From Acidobacteriota bacterium (GTDB lineage Bacteria; Acidobacteriota; Vicinamibacteria; Vicinamibacterales; JAFNAJ01): a DNA stretch of 64,000 nucleotides. The stretch is from positions 105,696-169,695 of the forward strand of contig JAHDVP010000004.1 of the NCBI GenBank assembly GCA_023384575.1, read 5' to 3'. The notes under the pieces are model-generated. The model saw nothing but the letters and a program-made list of their open reading frames with translations, did not search any database and was not told the origin of the DNA. Positions 8,490 to 16,936 of this stretch are shown in pieces; within the stretch, counting starts at the first letter, position 1, and every line of letters starts with the position of its first letter. The position numbers were made by a program, and so were the translations under genes.

Positions 8490-11207
8490 ATGTCGCTATC
8501 GTTCGATCGTTTCGTCCTTCGCGCGCTCCAGAGGGGTGGAGGCGCGTTCCTTCTGGCCTCGGTGCTGGCGGTTCCCGCCGGCGTCCAGGCCCAGCCCGCG
8601 CCGTCTGCCGGGCTGCCACCGCTCATCGATCGTGAGCTGTTCTTCGGCGACCCGGAGATCTCGGGGGCCCAGCTCTCACCCGATGGGCAGTGGCTGTCGT
8701 TCATCAAGCCGCTCAACGGCACGCGCAACGTCTGGGTGAAGCGCCTCGACGAGCCGTTCGAGAAGGCCCGGCCCATCACCGCCGACACGAGACGGCCGAT
8801 TCCCGGCTATTTCTGGAGCCGCGACTCGAGGTTCGTCCTTTTCGTCCAGGACCAGGGCGGCGACGAGAACTACAACGTCTACGCGGTGAACCCGACCGAC
8901 CCGCCGTCCTCCGGCGCCGAGGTGCCGGCCGCCCGCAACCTCACGGACGCCAAGGGCGTGCGGGCCCTCCTCTACGCGGTGCCGCGCAGCGAGCCCGACG
9001 CGCTCTACGTCGGCCTCAACGACCGCGACCAGGCGTGGCACGACCTCTACAAGGTGACGATCTCCACCGGGCAGCGCACGCTCGTGCGCCAGAACACCGA
9101 ACGGATCACGAGTTGGGTGTTCGACCGGAAGGACGCGTTGCGCCTCGCCACGCGGTCGGCCGAGGACGGCAACACGGAGGTGCTGCGCGTCGACGAGGGC
9201 GGGTTCACGAAGATCTACGAGTGCGACGTGCTCGAGACCTGCGCGCCCGTGCGATTCCACAAAGACGCGGCGCGCGTCTACCTCATCACCAACAAGGGCG
9301 CAAACCTCGTCCGCCTGACGCTGTTCGACGTCGCGAAGCAGACCGAGGAGCTCGTCGAGCAGGACCCCGAGGGCCGCGTCGACTTCGCCAACGCGGTCTT
9401 CTCTGATGTCAGCGACGAGTTGCTCGGTACGGTCTACGTCGACGACCGCGCCCGCGTGTACTGGAAGGACAAGGAGTTCGAGGGCCTCTACCAGCACCTG
9501 AAGAAGGAGTTGGGGGGGGCGGAAGTGAACCTGCCGTCGCGCACCGCCGACGAGCAGCTCTGGCTCGTGTCGGCCAACCGCGACACCGATCCGGGATCGA
9601 CCTACCTGTTCGACCGCAAGACGCGCCGCCTGACGCGCCAGTACCAGATCCGCGAACGCCTGCCGCGCGAGCACCTGGCGTCGATGCAGCCGGTGCGCTA
9701 CCCCTCGTCCGACGGCCTCGAGATTCCCGCGTACCTCACGCTGCCGAAAGGCGTCGAGGCCAAGGCGCTGCCGCTCATCGTCGTGCCGCACGGGGGGCCG
9801 TGGGCGCGCGACACGTGGGGCTACGACGGATTCGCGCAATTCCTCGCCAACCGCGGCTACGCGGTCCTGCAGCCGAACTTCCGCGGCTCGACGGGCTTCG
9901 GCAAGCAGTTCCTCGACGCCGGCAACGGCGAGTGGGGCCAGAAGATGCAGGACGACATCACCTGGGGCGTCAAGTCCCTGGTGGAGAAGGGCGTCGTCGA
10001 TCGCAAGCGCGTCGGCATCATGGGCGGCTCCTACGGGGGGTACGCCACGCTGGCCGGCCTCGCCTTCACTCCCGACGTGTACGCGGCGGGCGTGTCGATT
10101 GTCGGGCCGTCGAACCTGATCACGCTGCTCGACTCGATTCCGCCGTACTGGGAACAGATCCGCAAGCTGTTCCACGAGCGGATGGGCGACCCCAACACGC
10201 CGGAAGGCAAGGCCCGGCTCGAACGGCAGTCGCCGCTCAACTCGGCCGACAAGATCGTGGCGCCGCTGCTCGTCGTGCAAGGGGCCAACGACCCGCGCGT
10301 GAAGAAGGCCGAGTCGGACCAGATCGTCATCGCCCTGCGCGACCGGGGCTTTCCCGTCGAGTACATCGTCGCGCCCGACGAAGGGCACGGGTTCGCGCGG
10401 CCGGTGAACAACATGGCGATGTTCGCCGCGGCCGAGAAGTTCCTCGCCGCGCACCTCGGCGGCCGGTTCCAGGAGTCGATGCCGCCCGACGTCGCGGCGC
10501 GCCTCGGCGAGATCACGGTCGACCCGAAGACGGTCGAACTCGCGGCGCCGATCGACACGTCAGCCGTGGGCGTACCGGTGCCGGCCGTCGACCTGCAGCC
10601 GGCGTCGCTCCGCTACGCCGCCCGCCTCGAGATCGGCCAGCAGAAGATGGAGATGTCCGTCGCCTCGGAGATCCGCGACGACGGCGCCACCTGGGTCGTC
10701 ACCGACACGGCGCAGACGCCGATGGGCGCCGCCGTCGACTCGGTGGTGCTCGAGAAGGGCTCGCTGCTGCTCAAGAAGCGCACGATCGACCAGGGGCCGG
10801 TCAGCATCGTGCTCACGGTCGACGGCGGCAAGGTCACGGGCGAGATGAAGATGCAGGGCCAGAGCCGGCCCATCGCCGCCGATCTCGAGAGCGGACTCTT
10901 CGCCGACGGCGCGGGCGCTCACGCCGTGCTCGCGACCCTGCCGCTCGCCGAGGGCTACACGACGGCGTTCCGCAACTTCGACGTCCAGGCCCAGAAGGTG
11001 AAGGTGATGCAGCTCGTCGTCGCCGGCAGCGAGACGATCACCGTGCCGGCGGGCGAGTTCGACAGCTGGAAGGTCGAGGTGACCGACACCGCGTCGGGCG
11101 GGACGACGACGATCTGGGTGGCGAAATCGTCGCGGACCGTCGTGAAGCTGTCGGCCGTGCTGCCGCAGATGAACGGCGCCGTGATGACCCAGGAACTGCA
11201 GAAGTAA
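8490..11207 (+). CDS. secreted S9 prolyl oligopeptidase-family peptidase with extra C-terminal domain
   Basis: A signal peptide (residues 1-34, ending VQAQP) is followed by a beta-propeller and an alpha/beta-hydrolase. The catalytic triad is visible: Ser in GIMGGSYGGYATL (~513), Asp in QGANDPRVKKAES (~598) and His in DEGHGFARP (~632). Peptidases of this group normally end near residue 680. This one continues for about 220 residues (~690-905) as a predicted all-beta region with motifs such as QTPMGAAVDSVVLEKGSLL and ETITVPAGEFDSWKVEVTD, resembling DUF3108-like envelope domains. Role: peptide degradation outside the cytoplasm. A strong hairpin terminator lies 11 bases after the stop. Confidence 0.9.
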   Translation: MSLSFDRFVLRALQRGGGAFLLASVLAVPAGVQAQPAPSAGLPPLIDRELFFGDPEISGAQLSPDGQWLSFIKPLNGTRNVWVKRLDEPFEKARPITADTRRPIPGYFWSRDSRFVLFVQDQGGDENYNVYAVNPTDPPSSGAEVPAARNLTDAKGVRALLYAVPRSEPDALYVGLNDRDQAWHDLYKVTISTGQRTLVRQNTERITSWVFDRKDALRLATRSAEDGNTEVLRVDEGGFTKIYECDVLETCAPVRFHKDAARVYLITNKGANLVRLTLFDVAKQTEELVEQDPEGRVDFANAVFSDVSDELLGTVYVDDRARVYWKDKEFEGLYQHLKKELGGAEVNLPSRTADEQLWLVSANRDTDPGSTYLFDRKTRRLTRQYQIRERLPREHLASMQPVRYPSSDGLEIPAYLTLPKGVEAKALPLIVVPHGGPWARDTWGYDGFAQFLANRGYAVLQPNFRGSTGFGKQFLDAGNGEWGQKMQDDITWGVKSLVEKGVVDRKRVGIMGGSYGGYATLAGLAFTPDVYAAGVSIVGPSNLITLLDSIPPYWEQIRKLFHERMGDPNTPEGKARLERQSPLNSADKIVAPLLVVQGANDPRVKKAESDQIVIALRDRGFPVEYIVAPDEGHGFARPVNNMAMFAAAEKFLAAHLGGRFQESMPPDVAARLGEITVDPKTVELAAPIDTSAVGVPVPAVDLQPASLRYAARLEIGQQKMEMSVASEIRDDGATWVVTDTAQTPMGAAVDSVVLEKGSLLLKKRTIDQGPVSIVLTVDGGKVTGEMKMQGQSRPIAADLESGLFADGAGAHAVLATLPLAEGYTTAFRNFDVQAQKVKVMQLVVAGSETITVPAGEFDSWKVEVTDTASGGTTTIWVAKSSRTVVKLSAVLPQMNGAVMTQELQK

Positions 11208-11217
11208 TCGCTCGACA

Positions 11218-11246
11218 CACGGGGGCCGATCGTCCCGGCCCCCGTG
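11218..11246. terminator. bidirectional hairpin terminator
   Basis: An 11-bp perfect stem (CACGGGGGCCG / CGGCCCCCGTG) with a 7-base loop sits exactly between the convergent stops of the S9 peptidase (11207) and the aldehyde dehydrogenase (11250). No long T-tract is seen on either side, as is common in GC-rich genomes. Confidence 0.75.
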
Positions 11247-11249
11247 CCT

Positions 11250-12674
11250 TCACCGGTTCACGACGAGCAGCTTCAGCTCGGTCATCTCCTCGATGGTGTA
11301 CCGCGGGCCCTCGCGTCCCAGACCCGAGTCCTTCACGCCTCCGTACGGCATGTGATCGATCCGCCACGTCGGCACGTCGTTTACGATCACGCCGCCTGTC
11401 TCGATTCGATCGAACGCCGAGAGCGCCCGCTCGAGGTCGCGCGTGAAGACCCCGGCCTGCAGTCCGTAGGTCGACCGGTTCACCGCCGCGACCGCTTCGT
11501 CGAACGACGAGAAGCGCGCGAGCACCACGACCGGGGCGAACGCCTCTTCCGCGCAGACCTTCGCGTCTTCGGCGACGTCGGCCAGCACGGTCGGCGCATA
11601 GGTCGTCGGGCCGAGCGCGCGGCCCCCCGTGAGCCGCCTCGCCCCGCCAGCCACCGCCTCGTCGACCCAGCGCGAGATGCGCTCGACCTCGCCCGCGTCG
11701 ATCATCGGCCCGACATCGGTCGCGAGGTCGAGCGGGTCGCCCACCGTCAGGGCCTCGACGCGCCCGACCAGGGCCTGGGCGAAGCGGTCGAAGACGCTCT
11801 CGTGCACGAAGACGCGTTGCACCGAGATGCAGCTCTGGCCGGCGAGGGCGAAGCCCCCGGCCGCGACGCGCGCGACGGCGAAATCCACGTCGGCCGTCTC
11901 GTCGACGATCACGCCCGCGTTGCCGCCAAGCTCGAGCAGCACCCGCTTCTTGCCTGCCCGGGCCTTCAGCGCCCAGCCGACGACCGACGACCCGGTGAAC
12001 GTCAGCAGCTTGAACCGCTCGTCGGTCACGAGGCGATCGCCGAGCGTGCGGTCCATCGGCAGCACGCTCACCGCGCCTTCCGGCAGCCCGGCGTCGGCGA
12101 GCAGCGCTCCAAGCCGCAGGGCCGAGAGAGGGGTCTTGGTGGCGGGCTTCAGCACGACCGGGTTGCCGGCCGCCACCGCCGGCGCGAGCTTGTGCGCCGA
12201 GAGGTTGAGGGGGAAGTTGAACGGCGAGATGGCCGCGACCGGACCGAGCGGGAAACGCCTGGTCACCGCGAAGCGGCCCTCCCCGTGGGGCGCGAGGTCC
12301 ATCGGGAGGACGTGTCCCTCGACGCGTCGCGCCTCGTCGGCGGCGACCTCGAACGTCATGGCGCCTCGGTCGACCTCGGTGAGGGCATCGCGCAGCGGCT
12401 TGCCGGCTTCGCCGGCGAGCGCGCGCCCCACGGCCTCCCGCTCCTCGCGCAGGCGGCGGGCCACGGTGCGGAGGATCTCGGCGCGTCGCCACGCCGGCAG
12501 CGCGCGCATGGCGGGGGCGGCGTCGACGGCGGCCCGCGCCGCCGTCTCGAGGTCGCTGGCCCCGGCCAGCCAGGTGCGGGCGACGAGGCCACCGTCCCAC
12601 GGGCAGGTCACGTCGAGGGGGCGCCCCGACGTTCCGGGACGGCCGGCGAGAACGAACGGCACATCGTGTGGCAT
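11250..12674 (-). CDS. NAD(P)-dependent aldehyde dehydrogenase
   Basis: ALDH-superfamily enzyme of 474 residues oxidising an aldehyde to the acid. Visible landmarks are PFNFPLNLSAHKLAPAVAAGN near residue 150, TFTGSSVVGW near residue 224, the catalytic glutamate in LLELGGNAG near residue 246, the catalytic cysteine in AGQSCISVQRV near residue 280, and EEAFAPVVVLARF near residue 375. The substrate is not determined; the sequence resembles glyceraldehyde-3-phosphate or lactaldehyde-type ALDHs. It is a single gene, convergent with the peptidase and divergent from erpA. Confidence 0.9.
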   Translation of the reverse strand: MPHDVPFVLAGRPGTSGRPLDVTCPWDGGLVARTWLAGASDLETAARAAVDAAPAMRALPAWRRAEILRTVARRLREEREAVGRALAGEAGKPLRDALTEVDRGAMTFEVAADEARRVEGHVLPMDLAPHGEGRFAVTRRFPLGPVAAISPFNFPLNLSAHKLAPAVAAGNPVVLKPATKTPLSALRLGALLADAGLPEGAVSVLPMDRTLGDRLVTDERFKLLTFTGSSVVGWALKARAGKKRVLLELGGNAGVIVDETADVDFAVARVAAGGFALAGQSCISVQRVFVHESVFDRFAQALVGRVEALTVGDPLDLATDVGPMIDAGEVERISRWVDEAVAGGARRLTGGRALGPTTYAPTVLADVAEDAKVCAEEAFAPVVVLARFSSFDEAVAAVNRSTYGLQAGVFTRDLERALSAFDRIETGGVIVNDVPTWRIDHMPYGGVKDSGLGREGPRYTIEEMTELKLLVVNR

Positions 12675-12746
12675 GATCGTCTCACATCCCGTTGATGAAA
12701 AAGGCCTTGCGAGGCACGAGGCCGCGCGGAGCCGGCGCGGGGCGCC

Positions 12747-12775
12747 TTGCCCGGCACCCGTCGAGCCGGTATACT
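12747..12775 (+). promoter_or_regulatory. promoter of erpA
   Basis: TTGCCC (12747-12752), a 17-base spacer and TATACT (12770-12775) form a good sigma-70 promoter. The predicted start gives a leader of about 27 bases carrying the AGGAG ribosome site before the ATG at 12810. Confidence 0.6.
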
Positions 12776-12809
12776 CGACGGTACTCTACTTTCCAGGAGA
12801 TCTCGACCC

Positions 12810-13139
12810 ATGATCAGTGTCACCCCGATGGCCGCCGAGAAGATCACCGAGTTGCTCACCGAGGAGCAGAAACTCGGTGCCGGGCTGCGGGTGTTCGTGC
12901 AGGGCGGCGGATGTTCCGGTTTCCAGTACGGGCTGATGATCGAGGAGGGCGAGGCCGACGCCGAGGCCGACCGGGTCATCGAGTCGCACGGCGTGCGCCT
13001 GTTCGTCGATCCCATCAGCGCGCGCTACCTGCAGGGGGCGGAAGTCGACTTCATCGACAACCTGTCGGGTGGCGGGTTCACCATTCGCAACCCGAATGCC
13101 AAGACGACCTGCGGCTGCGGGTCGTCGTTCAGCGCCTAG
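12810..13139 (+). CDS. erpA: iron-sulfur cluster insertion protein, A-type carrier
   Basis: A-type Fe-S carrier of 109 residues that delivers clusters to apoproteins. The three ligand cysteines are in place: Cys35 in QGGGCSGFQYG, and Cys101 and Cys103 in TTCGCGSSF. The starting MISVTPMAAEKI is typical of ErpA/HesB proteins. The start is preceded by CCAGGAG. Its position upstream of a Fur-type regulator fused to a ferritin-like domain suggests a local iron theme. The paralogue name (ErpA versus IscA) cannot be settled by sequence alone. Confidence 0.9.
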   Translation: MISVTPMAAEKITELLTEEQKLGAGLRVFVQGGGCSGFQYGLMIEEGEADAEADRVIESHGVRLFVDPISARYLQGAEVDFIDNLSGGGFTIRNPNAKTTCGCGSSFSA

Positions 13140-13150
13140 TCCCAGAACAC

Positions 13151-13178
13151 CGTGATGAGGTGTGCGAGGCATCACGGT
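13151..13178 (+). terminator. hairpin between erpA and the Fur-ferritin gene
   Basis: CCGTGATG and CATCACGG form a perfect 8-bp inverted repeat with a 12-base loop, beginning 11 bases after the erpA stop. It could attenuate or end erpA transcription. Its spacing does not match a classical 19-bp Fur box. Confidence 0.4.
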
Positions 13179-13243
13179 TCCAGGTGACGGCGAGGCGCGC
13201 CGAGACCGAGCCCCCGCAGGACCGGCTGACGCCGGCAACAGAG

Positions 13244-14224
13244 ATGCCGACACCCGAAGCGGTCATCGACCAGCTCCGTCCCGAGGGCAGCAAGCGGTCG
13301 AGCAAGCGCGACCGGATCGTCGACGTGTTCCTGCGCCACGAGGGCCACCTCAGCGCCGACGACCTGTTCGACCTGATTCGGCAGGAGGACCACCGAATCA
13401 GCCGGGCGACCGTCTACCGCACGCTGCAGTGGATGGTCGACGCCGGGATCGCCCGCAAGGTCGATTTCGGCGAAGGGCGGTCGCGGTACGAGCACTCGTA
13501 TCACCGTCCCCGTCACTTCCACCTGATCTGCAAGGAGTGCAACCGGTCGTTCGAGTTCCTCAGCAGCGACATCGAGGCGCTGCTCGAGGAGGTGGCGGCC
13601 GCGCGCAACTTCGCACCAAAGCAGAGCGTGCTGCAGATCTACGGCGAGTGCGAACAGTGCCGGACCGGCAAGGCCCCGGCCGTCGCCGACGGGGCCACCG
13701 AACTGCTCTTCGCCCGGGACGCGCTGCGCGTGGCGATCGCCACCGAACGCAGCGGCCTCCAGTTCTACTCGCGGGCCGCGCGCCTCACGAAGGACTCGCG
13801 TGGCCGCGAGGTCTTCCTGCGACTGGCCGAAGAGGAGAAGGAGCACCTCGGCACGCTCGAGGCGCGCTACCGGGAGCTGCTCGCCCAGGATCCCGACCTC
13901 GAGGCGCGGCCGACCTTCCTCTTCTTCAAAGGGGCCGCCAACGGCCTCTTCGCCGCAGGCACCGAGGAGCTGTCGAAGGGCGTCGACGATCGGCAGGCGC
14001 TGATGATCGGCATCCGGTGCGAGCGCGGGTCGCACCGCTTCTTCAAGCGCTACGGCGAGCGGTTCGAGGACTCGGAAGGCAAGCGGATCTTCCTCGAGTT
14101 CGCCGAGGAGGAGAAGGACCACCTCGAGCTGCTCATTCGCGAGTACCGGGCGCTCGTCGAGCGCACGCTCTCGCAGAAACGCAAGGCGCGCCCGGCGGCG
14201 CGTCCGCGACGGGCACGCGCCTGA
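13244..14224 (+). CDS. Fur/PerR-family regulator fused to a ferritin-like (rubrerythrin) domain
   Basis: Residues ~1-140 are a Fur-family regulator: a winged helix with ISRATVYRTLQWMVDAGI near residue 55, the metal-binding YHRPRHFHLICKECN, and the structural zinc site formed by CKEC (~98) and CEQC (~133). Residues ~150-300 form a four-helix ferritin-like diiron domain with ligand-type motifs AIATERSGLQFYSRA, EEEKEHLGTLEARY, RCERGSHRFFKRY and EEEKDHLELLIREY. DNA binding and a potential peroxide- or iron-reactive diiron centre are thus in one 326-residue chain. The C-terminus is basic (KARPAARPRRARA). The start ATG is within the intergenic region after erpA; the next gene overlaps its stop by four bases. 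Confidence 0.87.
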   Translation: MPTPEAVIDQLRPEGSKRSSKRDRIVDVFLRHEGHLSADDLFDLIRQEDHRISRATVYRTLQWMVDAGIARKVDFGEGRSRYEHSYHRPRHFHLICKECNRSFEFLSSDIEALLEEVAAARNFAPKQSVLQIYGECEQCRTGKAPAVADGATELLFARDALRVAIATERSGLQFYSRAARLTKDSRGREVFLRLAEEEKEHLGTLEARYRELLAQDPDLEARPTFLFFKGAANGLFAAGTEELSKGVDDRQALMIGIRCERGSHRFFKRYGERFEDSEGKRIFLEFAEEEKDHLELLIREYRALVERTLSQKRKARPAARPRRARA

Positions 14225-15072
14225 TCGACCTGCACCTGCACACCACGGCGTCCGACGGTCGGCTGGCACCTCGCGATCTCGTCGCCCGCGCGGTCGCCGC
14301 CGGCATCTCCGTGCTGAGCGTCACCGACCACGATACGACCGCCGGCCTCGACGAGGCGGCGGCCGCCGCCTCGGCTGCCGGCCTGACGTTCGTGACGGGG
14401 ATCGAGGTCACCGCCGTCGAGCAGGCCACCGACGTTCACCTGCTCGGTTACTTCTTCGACCCGGCCTCAGGCGACCTCGCCGACCTGCTCGCCGCGCAGC
14501 GGGCGGATCGCCACCGCCGGGTCGCCGACATCTGCCGGCGTCTCGACGACCTCGGGTACGGGGTCGACCTCCCCGCCCTCGACCGCCCGGATGCTGAAGG
14601 GCAACGGCCCGTCGGCCGGCCGGTCATCGCCCGGGCCCTCGTGGAGGCCGGCCACACCGCGTCGATCCAGGAGGCTTTCGAGCGCTTCCTGGTGCCAGGC
14701 CGCCCCGCGTTCGTCGAACGCCGGGGCGTTTCACCCGCTGACGTCGTCTCAGTGGTAACGCGCGCTGGCGGCCTGTGCTCGCTGGCCCACCCGGGGCTGC
14801 TCGACCGCGATGGCTGGATCCGGCCGTTTGTCGCCGGCGGCCTGACCGCGCTCGAGGTCTTCCACGGCGACCATGGGCCGGCCGACGAGGCTCGGTACGC
14901 GGCGCTGGCAGCCGAGCACCGCCTCGCCCAGACGGGCGGGTCGGATTTCCACGGCGACGATGATGGTCGCACTCGCCGTCTCGGCCGCATTGGCTTGCCC
15001 GTGGAGGCGTTCACCGACCTGGTCGCTCGCGCGGTGCGCTTCGGCTGTGCGAGGGTCCCGAGGTGGGCGTGA
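14221..15072 (+). CDS. PHP-domain phosphoesterase (RNase AM/YciV-like)
   Basis: Metal-dependent PHP-fold hydrolase of 283 residues. Metal ligands are visible in DLHLHTTASDG at the N-terminus, VTDHDTTAG near residue 40, FVTGIEVTAV near residue 60, LAHPG near residue 185 and GGSDFHGDDDG near residue 240. Characterised relatives act on 3',5'-nucleoside bisphosphates or short RNA ends; the substrate here is inferred. No ATG, GTG or TTG was seen in frame near the conserved start. The CTG at 14221 overlaps the preceding stop as CTGA and is the most likely initiator. The gene is coupled to its neighbours on both sides. Confidence 0.85.
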   Translation: MIDLHLHTTASDGRLAPRDLVARAVAAGISVLSVTDHDTTAGLDEAAAAASAAGLTFVTGIEVTAVEQATDVHLLGYFFDPASGDLADLLAAQRADRHRRVADICRRLDDLGYGVDLPALDRPDAEGQRPVGRPVIARALVEAGHTASIQEAFERFLVPGRPAFVERRGVSPADVVSVVTRAGGLCSLAHPGLLDRDGWIRPFVAGGLTALEVFHGDHGPADEARYAALAAEHRLAQTGGSDFHGDDDGRTRRLGRIGLPVEAFTDLVARAVRFGCARVPRWA

Positions 15073-15836
15073 CCGCCGGTCTGGTGGACATGGTTGGAGG
15101 TGTGGTGGCGGAGCAGAGCGGAGCGGTCGTCGAGGTGCGCGGGCTCGTCAAGGACTTCGGCGGTCTCCGCCCGCTTCGCATCCAGGCACTCGAACTCCAG
15201 CCGGGCGACCGCGTGGCCGTTTCGGGTCTCGATGCCGTCGCCGCGGAGGTGTTCGTCAATCTGATCAACGGGGCCATCGTGCCCGACACCGGCGAGGTGC
15301 GGATCCTGGGGCAGCGCACCGTCGATATCGACAACGAAACCGACTGGCTGGCGTCGCTCGACCGGTTCGGCATCGTGACACGACGCGCGGCGCTGCTCGA
15401 TCTGCTCTCGGTCGAGCAGAACCTCGCGCTCCCCTTCACGCTCGACATCGACGCCCTGCCCGGCGACGTGCGCGAGCGCGTGGCGCGGCTGTCCCGGCGT
15501 GTCGGGCTCGACGACGCGTGCCTGGGGTGCCCGGTCGGCGACTGCCCGGCCGACGACCGGATGCGTCTCCACCTCGCGAGGGCCCTGGCGCTCGACCCGG
15601 CGGTCCTGCTCCTCGAACACCCGACCGTCGGCCTGGACCGCGACCAGGTGCCCGGCTTCGCGCGGGACGTCGCCGACGCGGTCGTCGGTCACCCCCTGGT
15701 GATGCTGGCGATCACCGAGGATGCCGGGTTCGCCGGCGTGGTCGCCCGACGCCGGCTGAAGCTGCAGGCGGGCACCGGAACGCTCGTCGACGCCAGGGGC
15801 TGGCTCGACCGCCTGATGGGCGGGAGCACGTCGTGA
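15069..15836 (+). CDS. degenerate ABC-transporter-type ATPase (Walker A lost)
   Basis: The overall length (255 residues) and order match ABC ATP-binding proteins: VVEVRGLVKDFGG at the start, GEVRILGQRTVD, a D-loop-like PTVGLD and the Walker B-type strand AVLLLEHPTVGLD near residue 180. The nucleotide-binding P-loop is not recognisable, with VSGLDAVAAEVFVNLING in place of GxxGxGK(S/T). The LSGGQ signature is replaced by GDCPADDRMRLHLARAL. ATP hydrolysis is therefore doubtful. The start is a GTG overlapping the previous stop as GTGA. No permease gene is adjacent. Confidence 0.72.
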   Translation: MTAGLVDMVGGVVAEQSGAVVEVRGLVKDFGGLRPLRIQALELQPGDRVAVSGLDAVAAEVFVNLINGAIVPDTGEVRILGQRTVDIDNETDWLASLDRFGIVTRRAALLDLLSVEQNLALPFTLDIDALPGDVRERVARLSRRVGLDDACLGCPVGDCPADDRMRLHLARALALDPAVLLLEHPTVGLDRDQVPGFARDVADAVVGHPLVMLAITEDAGFAGVVARRRLKLQAGTGTLVDARGWLDRLMGGSTS

Positions 15837-15856
15837 AGCGCGGGCAGGAGAGACCG

Positions 15857-16552
15857 ATGCGCCTGCTGACCCTCTTCGACATCGACGGCACGCTCGTGAA
15901 CACCGGAGGCGCCGGCCGCCGCGCGATGGCACGCGCGTTCGAGGCGACGCTCGGCATCGTCGGCGTGCTCGATGACGTGCCGCTCGCCGGGCGGACCGAC
16001 GAAGCCATCATCGGCGACGTGCTCGCGCGCAGTGGAGCCTCGACGTGGGCGGGCAACGGCTGGCGCCGGACGTTCGAGGCCCGGTACTTCGCGTGCCTCG
16101 ACGAGGAGTTGTCGCGAGGGGCCGACGAAGCGCGCACCGTGCTGCCGGGCGTCGCGCCGCTCGTCGATGCGCTCGCGGCGCACCCGGGAGTCACACTGGC
16201 GCTGCTCACGGGCAACTTTCGAGAGTCGGCGGAAATCAAGCTCGGGCACTTCGACCTGTGGCGCCGCTTCGCCTTCGGGGCCTTCGGCGGTGAGACGGTC
16301 TCACGCGACGACCTCCTGCTTATTGCTCTTCGCCATGCCGCCGAGCACGGGCTGCCGCCGTTTGCGCCGCACGAGGTGGTGATCGTGGGCGACACCGTCC
16401 ACGATGTCGTGTGCGCGCGGTCGGGGAGCGTGCGGTGTCTGGCCGTGGCGACCGGCGGAACGACGGCGGATGCCCTGCGGGACGCCGGCGCCGACCTCGT
16501 GGTCGGCGACCTCTCGGACACCGCCGCGATTCTCGACTGGCTGCTTGTGTGA
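15857..16552 (+). CDS. HAD-superfamily phosphatase
   Basis: Haloacid dehalogenase fold, 231 residues, phosphoglycolate phosphatase-like. Motif I is LFDIDGTLVNTGG at the N-terminus, motif II is LALLTGN near residue 119, and motif IV is VVIVGDTVHDVVCARSG near residue 177. A large helical cap lies between motifs I and II. The ATG at 15857 has an ideal AGGAG six bases upstream. A GTG at 15833, overlapping the ABC-like gene's stop as GTGA, is an alternative that adds eight residues. It ends the coupled group that begins with the Fur-ferritin gene. Confidence 0.85.
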   Translation: MRLLTLFDIDGTLVNTGGAGRRAMARAFEATLGIVGVLDDVPLAGRTDEAIIGDVLARSGASTWAGNGWRRTFEARYFACLDEELSRGADEARTVLPGVAPLVDALAAHPGVTLALLTGNFRESAEIKLGHFDLWRRFAFGAFGGETVSRDDLLLIALRHAAEHGLPPFAPHEVVIVGDTVHDVVCARSGSVRCLAVATGGTTADALRDAGADLVVGDLSDTAAILDWLLV

Positions 16553-16601
16553 TTGCCGCGCCGCCTGGGGAGCGGCCGCGCGGTTCGGGGCGGGCCCCGG
16601 T

Positions 16602-16625
16602 CGGCAGGGGCTGAAGCCCCTGCCG
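16602..16625. repeat. short palindromic repeat (CGGCAGGGGCT family)
   Basis: A perfect 24-bp palindrome, CGGCAGGGGCT-GA-AGCCCCTGCCG, followed by CTAC. The same element occurs at 52576-52599, and a close variant at 52617-52636. This is a second REP-like family, distinct from the 43-bp palindromes. Confidence 0.8.
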
Positions 16626-16704
16626 CTACGGAAGCGGTGGCGCGGACGTAGCGGCCGAGCCGAAGCGCGTCGAGGAAGTCATCAGGCCGCAGGCGGGCAG
16701 AGGC

Positions 16705-16800
16705 TGGCGGAAGCGCCTGGGAGTCGAACCCAGCCCCCCCGCAAGGCGGGGAGCGACCGATTTTGAAGACCGGGAGGGCCACCGGGCCCCGTTCGCTTCC
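16705..16800 (-). tRNA. selC: tRNA-Sec (anticodon TCA), CCA encoded
   Basis: The minus strand starts GGAAGCGAACGGGG and ends GGCGCTTCC-G-CCA. It gives an acceptor arm with a G discriminator and encoded CCA, an anticodon loop CTTCAAA with TCA, a long GC-rich variable arm (CTCCCCGCC/GCGGGGGGG region) and the T loop GGTTCGACTCC. Ninety-six bases with the CCA is the length expected for bacterial selC. The gene shows that the organism can decode UGA as selenocysteine. The other sel genes and any selenoprotein lie outside the window or were not recognised. Confidence 0.95.
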
Positions 16801-16936
16801 AGTCGGCCGGCAAGACAGAGACCCCGGCACACGGCCACCGTGTCCGTGGTCGTCGCCGGAAAGGTCACAGGGAGGGCACCGGCCCCACCCCCCCGTGAGG
16901 CCGGCCGTGAGCGCAGACGACGTGTAACGCCGGTCG

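Noticed and set aside
11218..11246. Member of the 43-bp or GGGGCT palindrome families
   Set aside because: Stem sequence and length differ from both. It fits a plain convergent-gene terminator.
13151..13178. Fur box controlling the Fur-ferritin gene
   Set aside because: GC-rich arms with a 12-base loop do not resemble the AT-rich 19-bp Fur consensus. Kept as a hairpin only.
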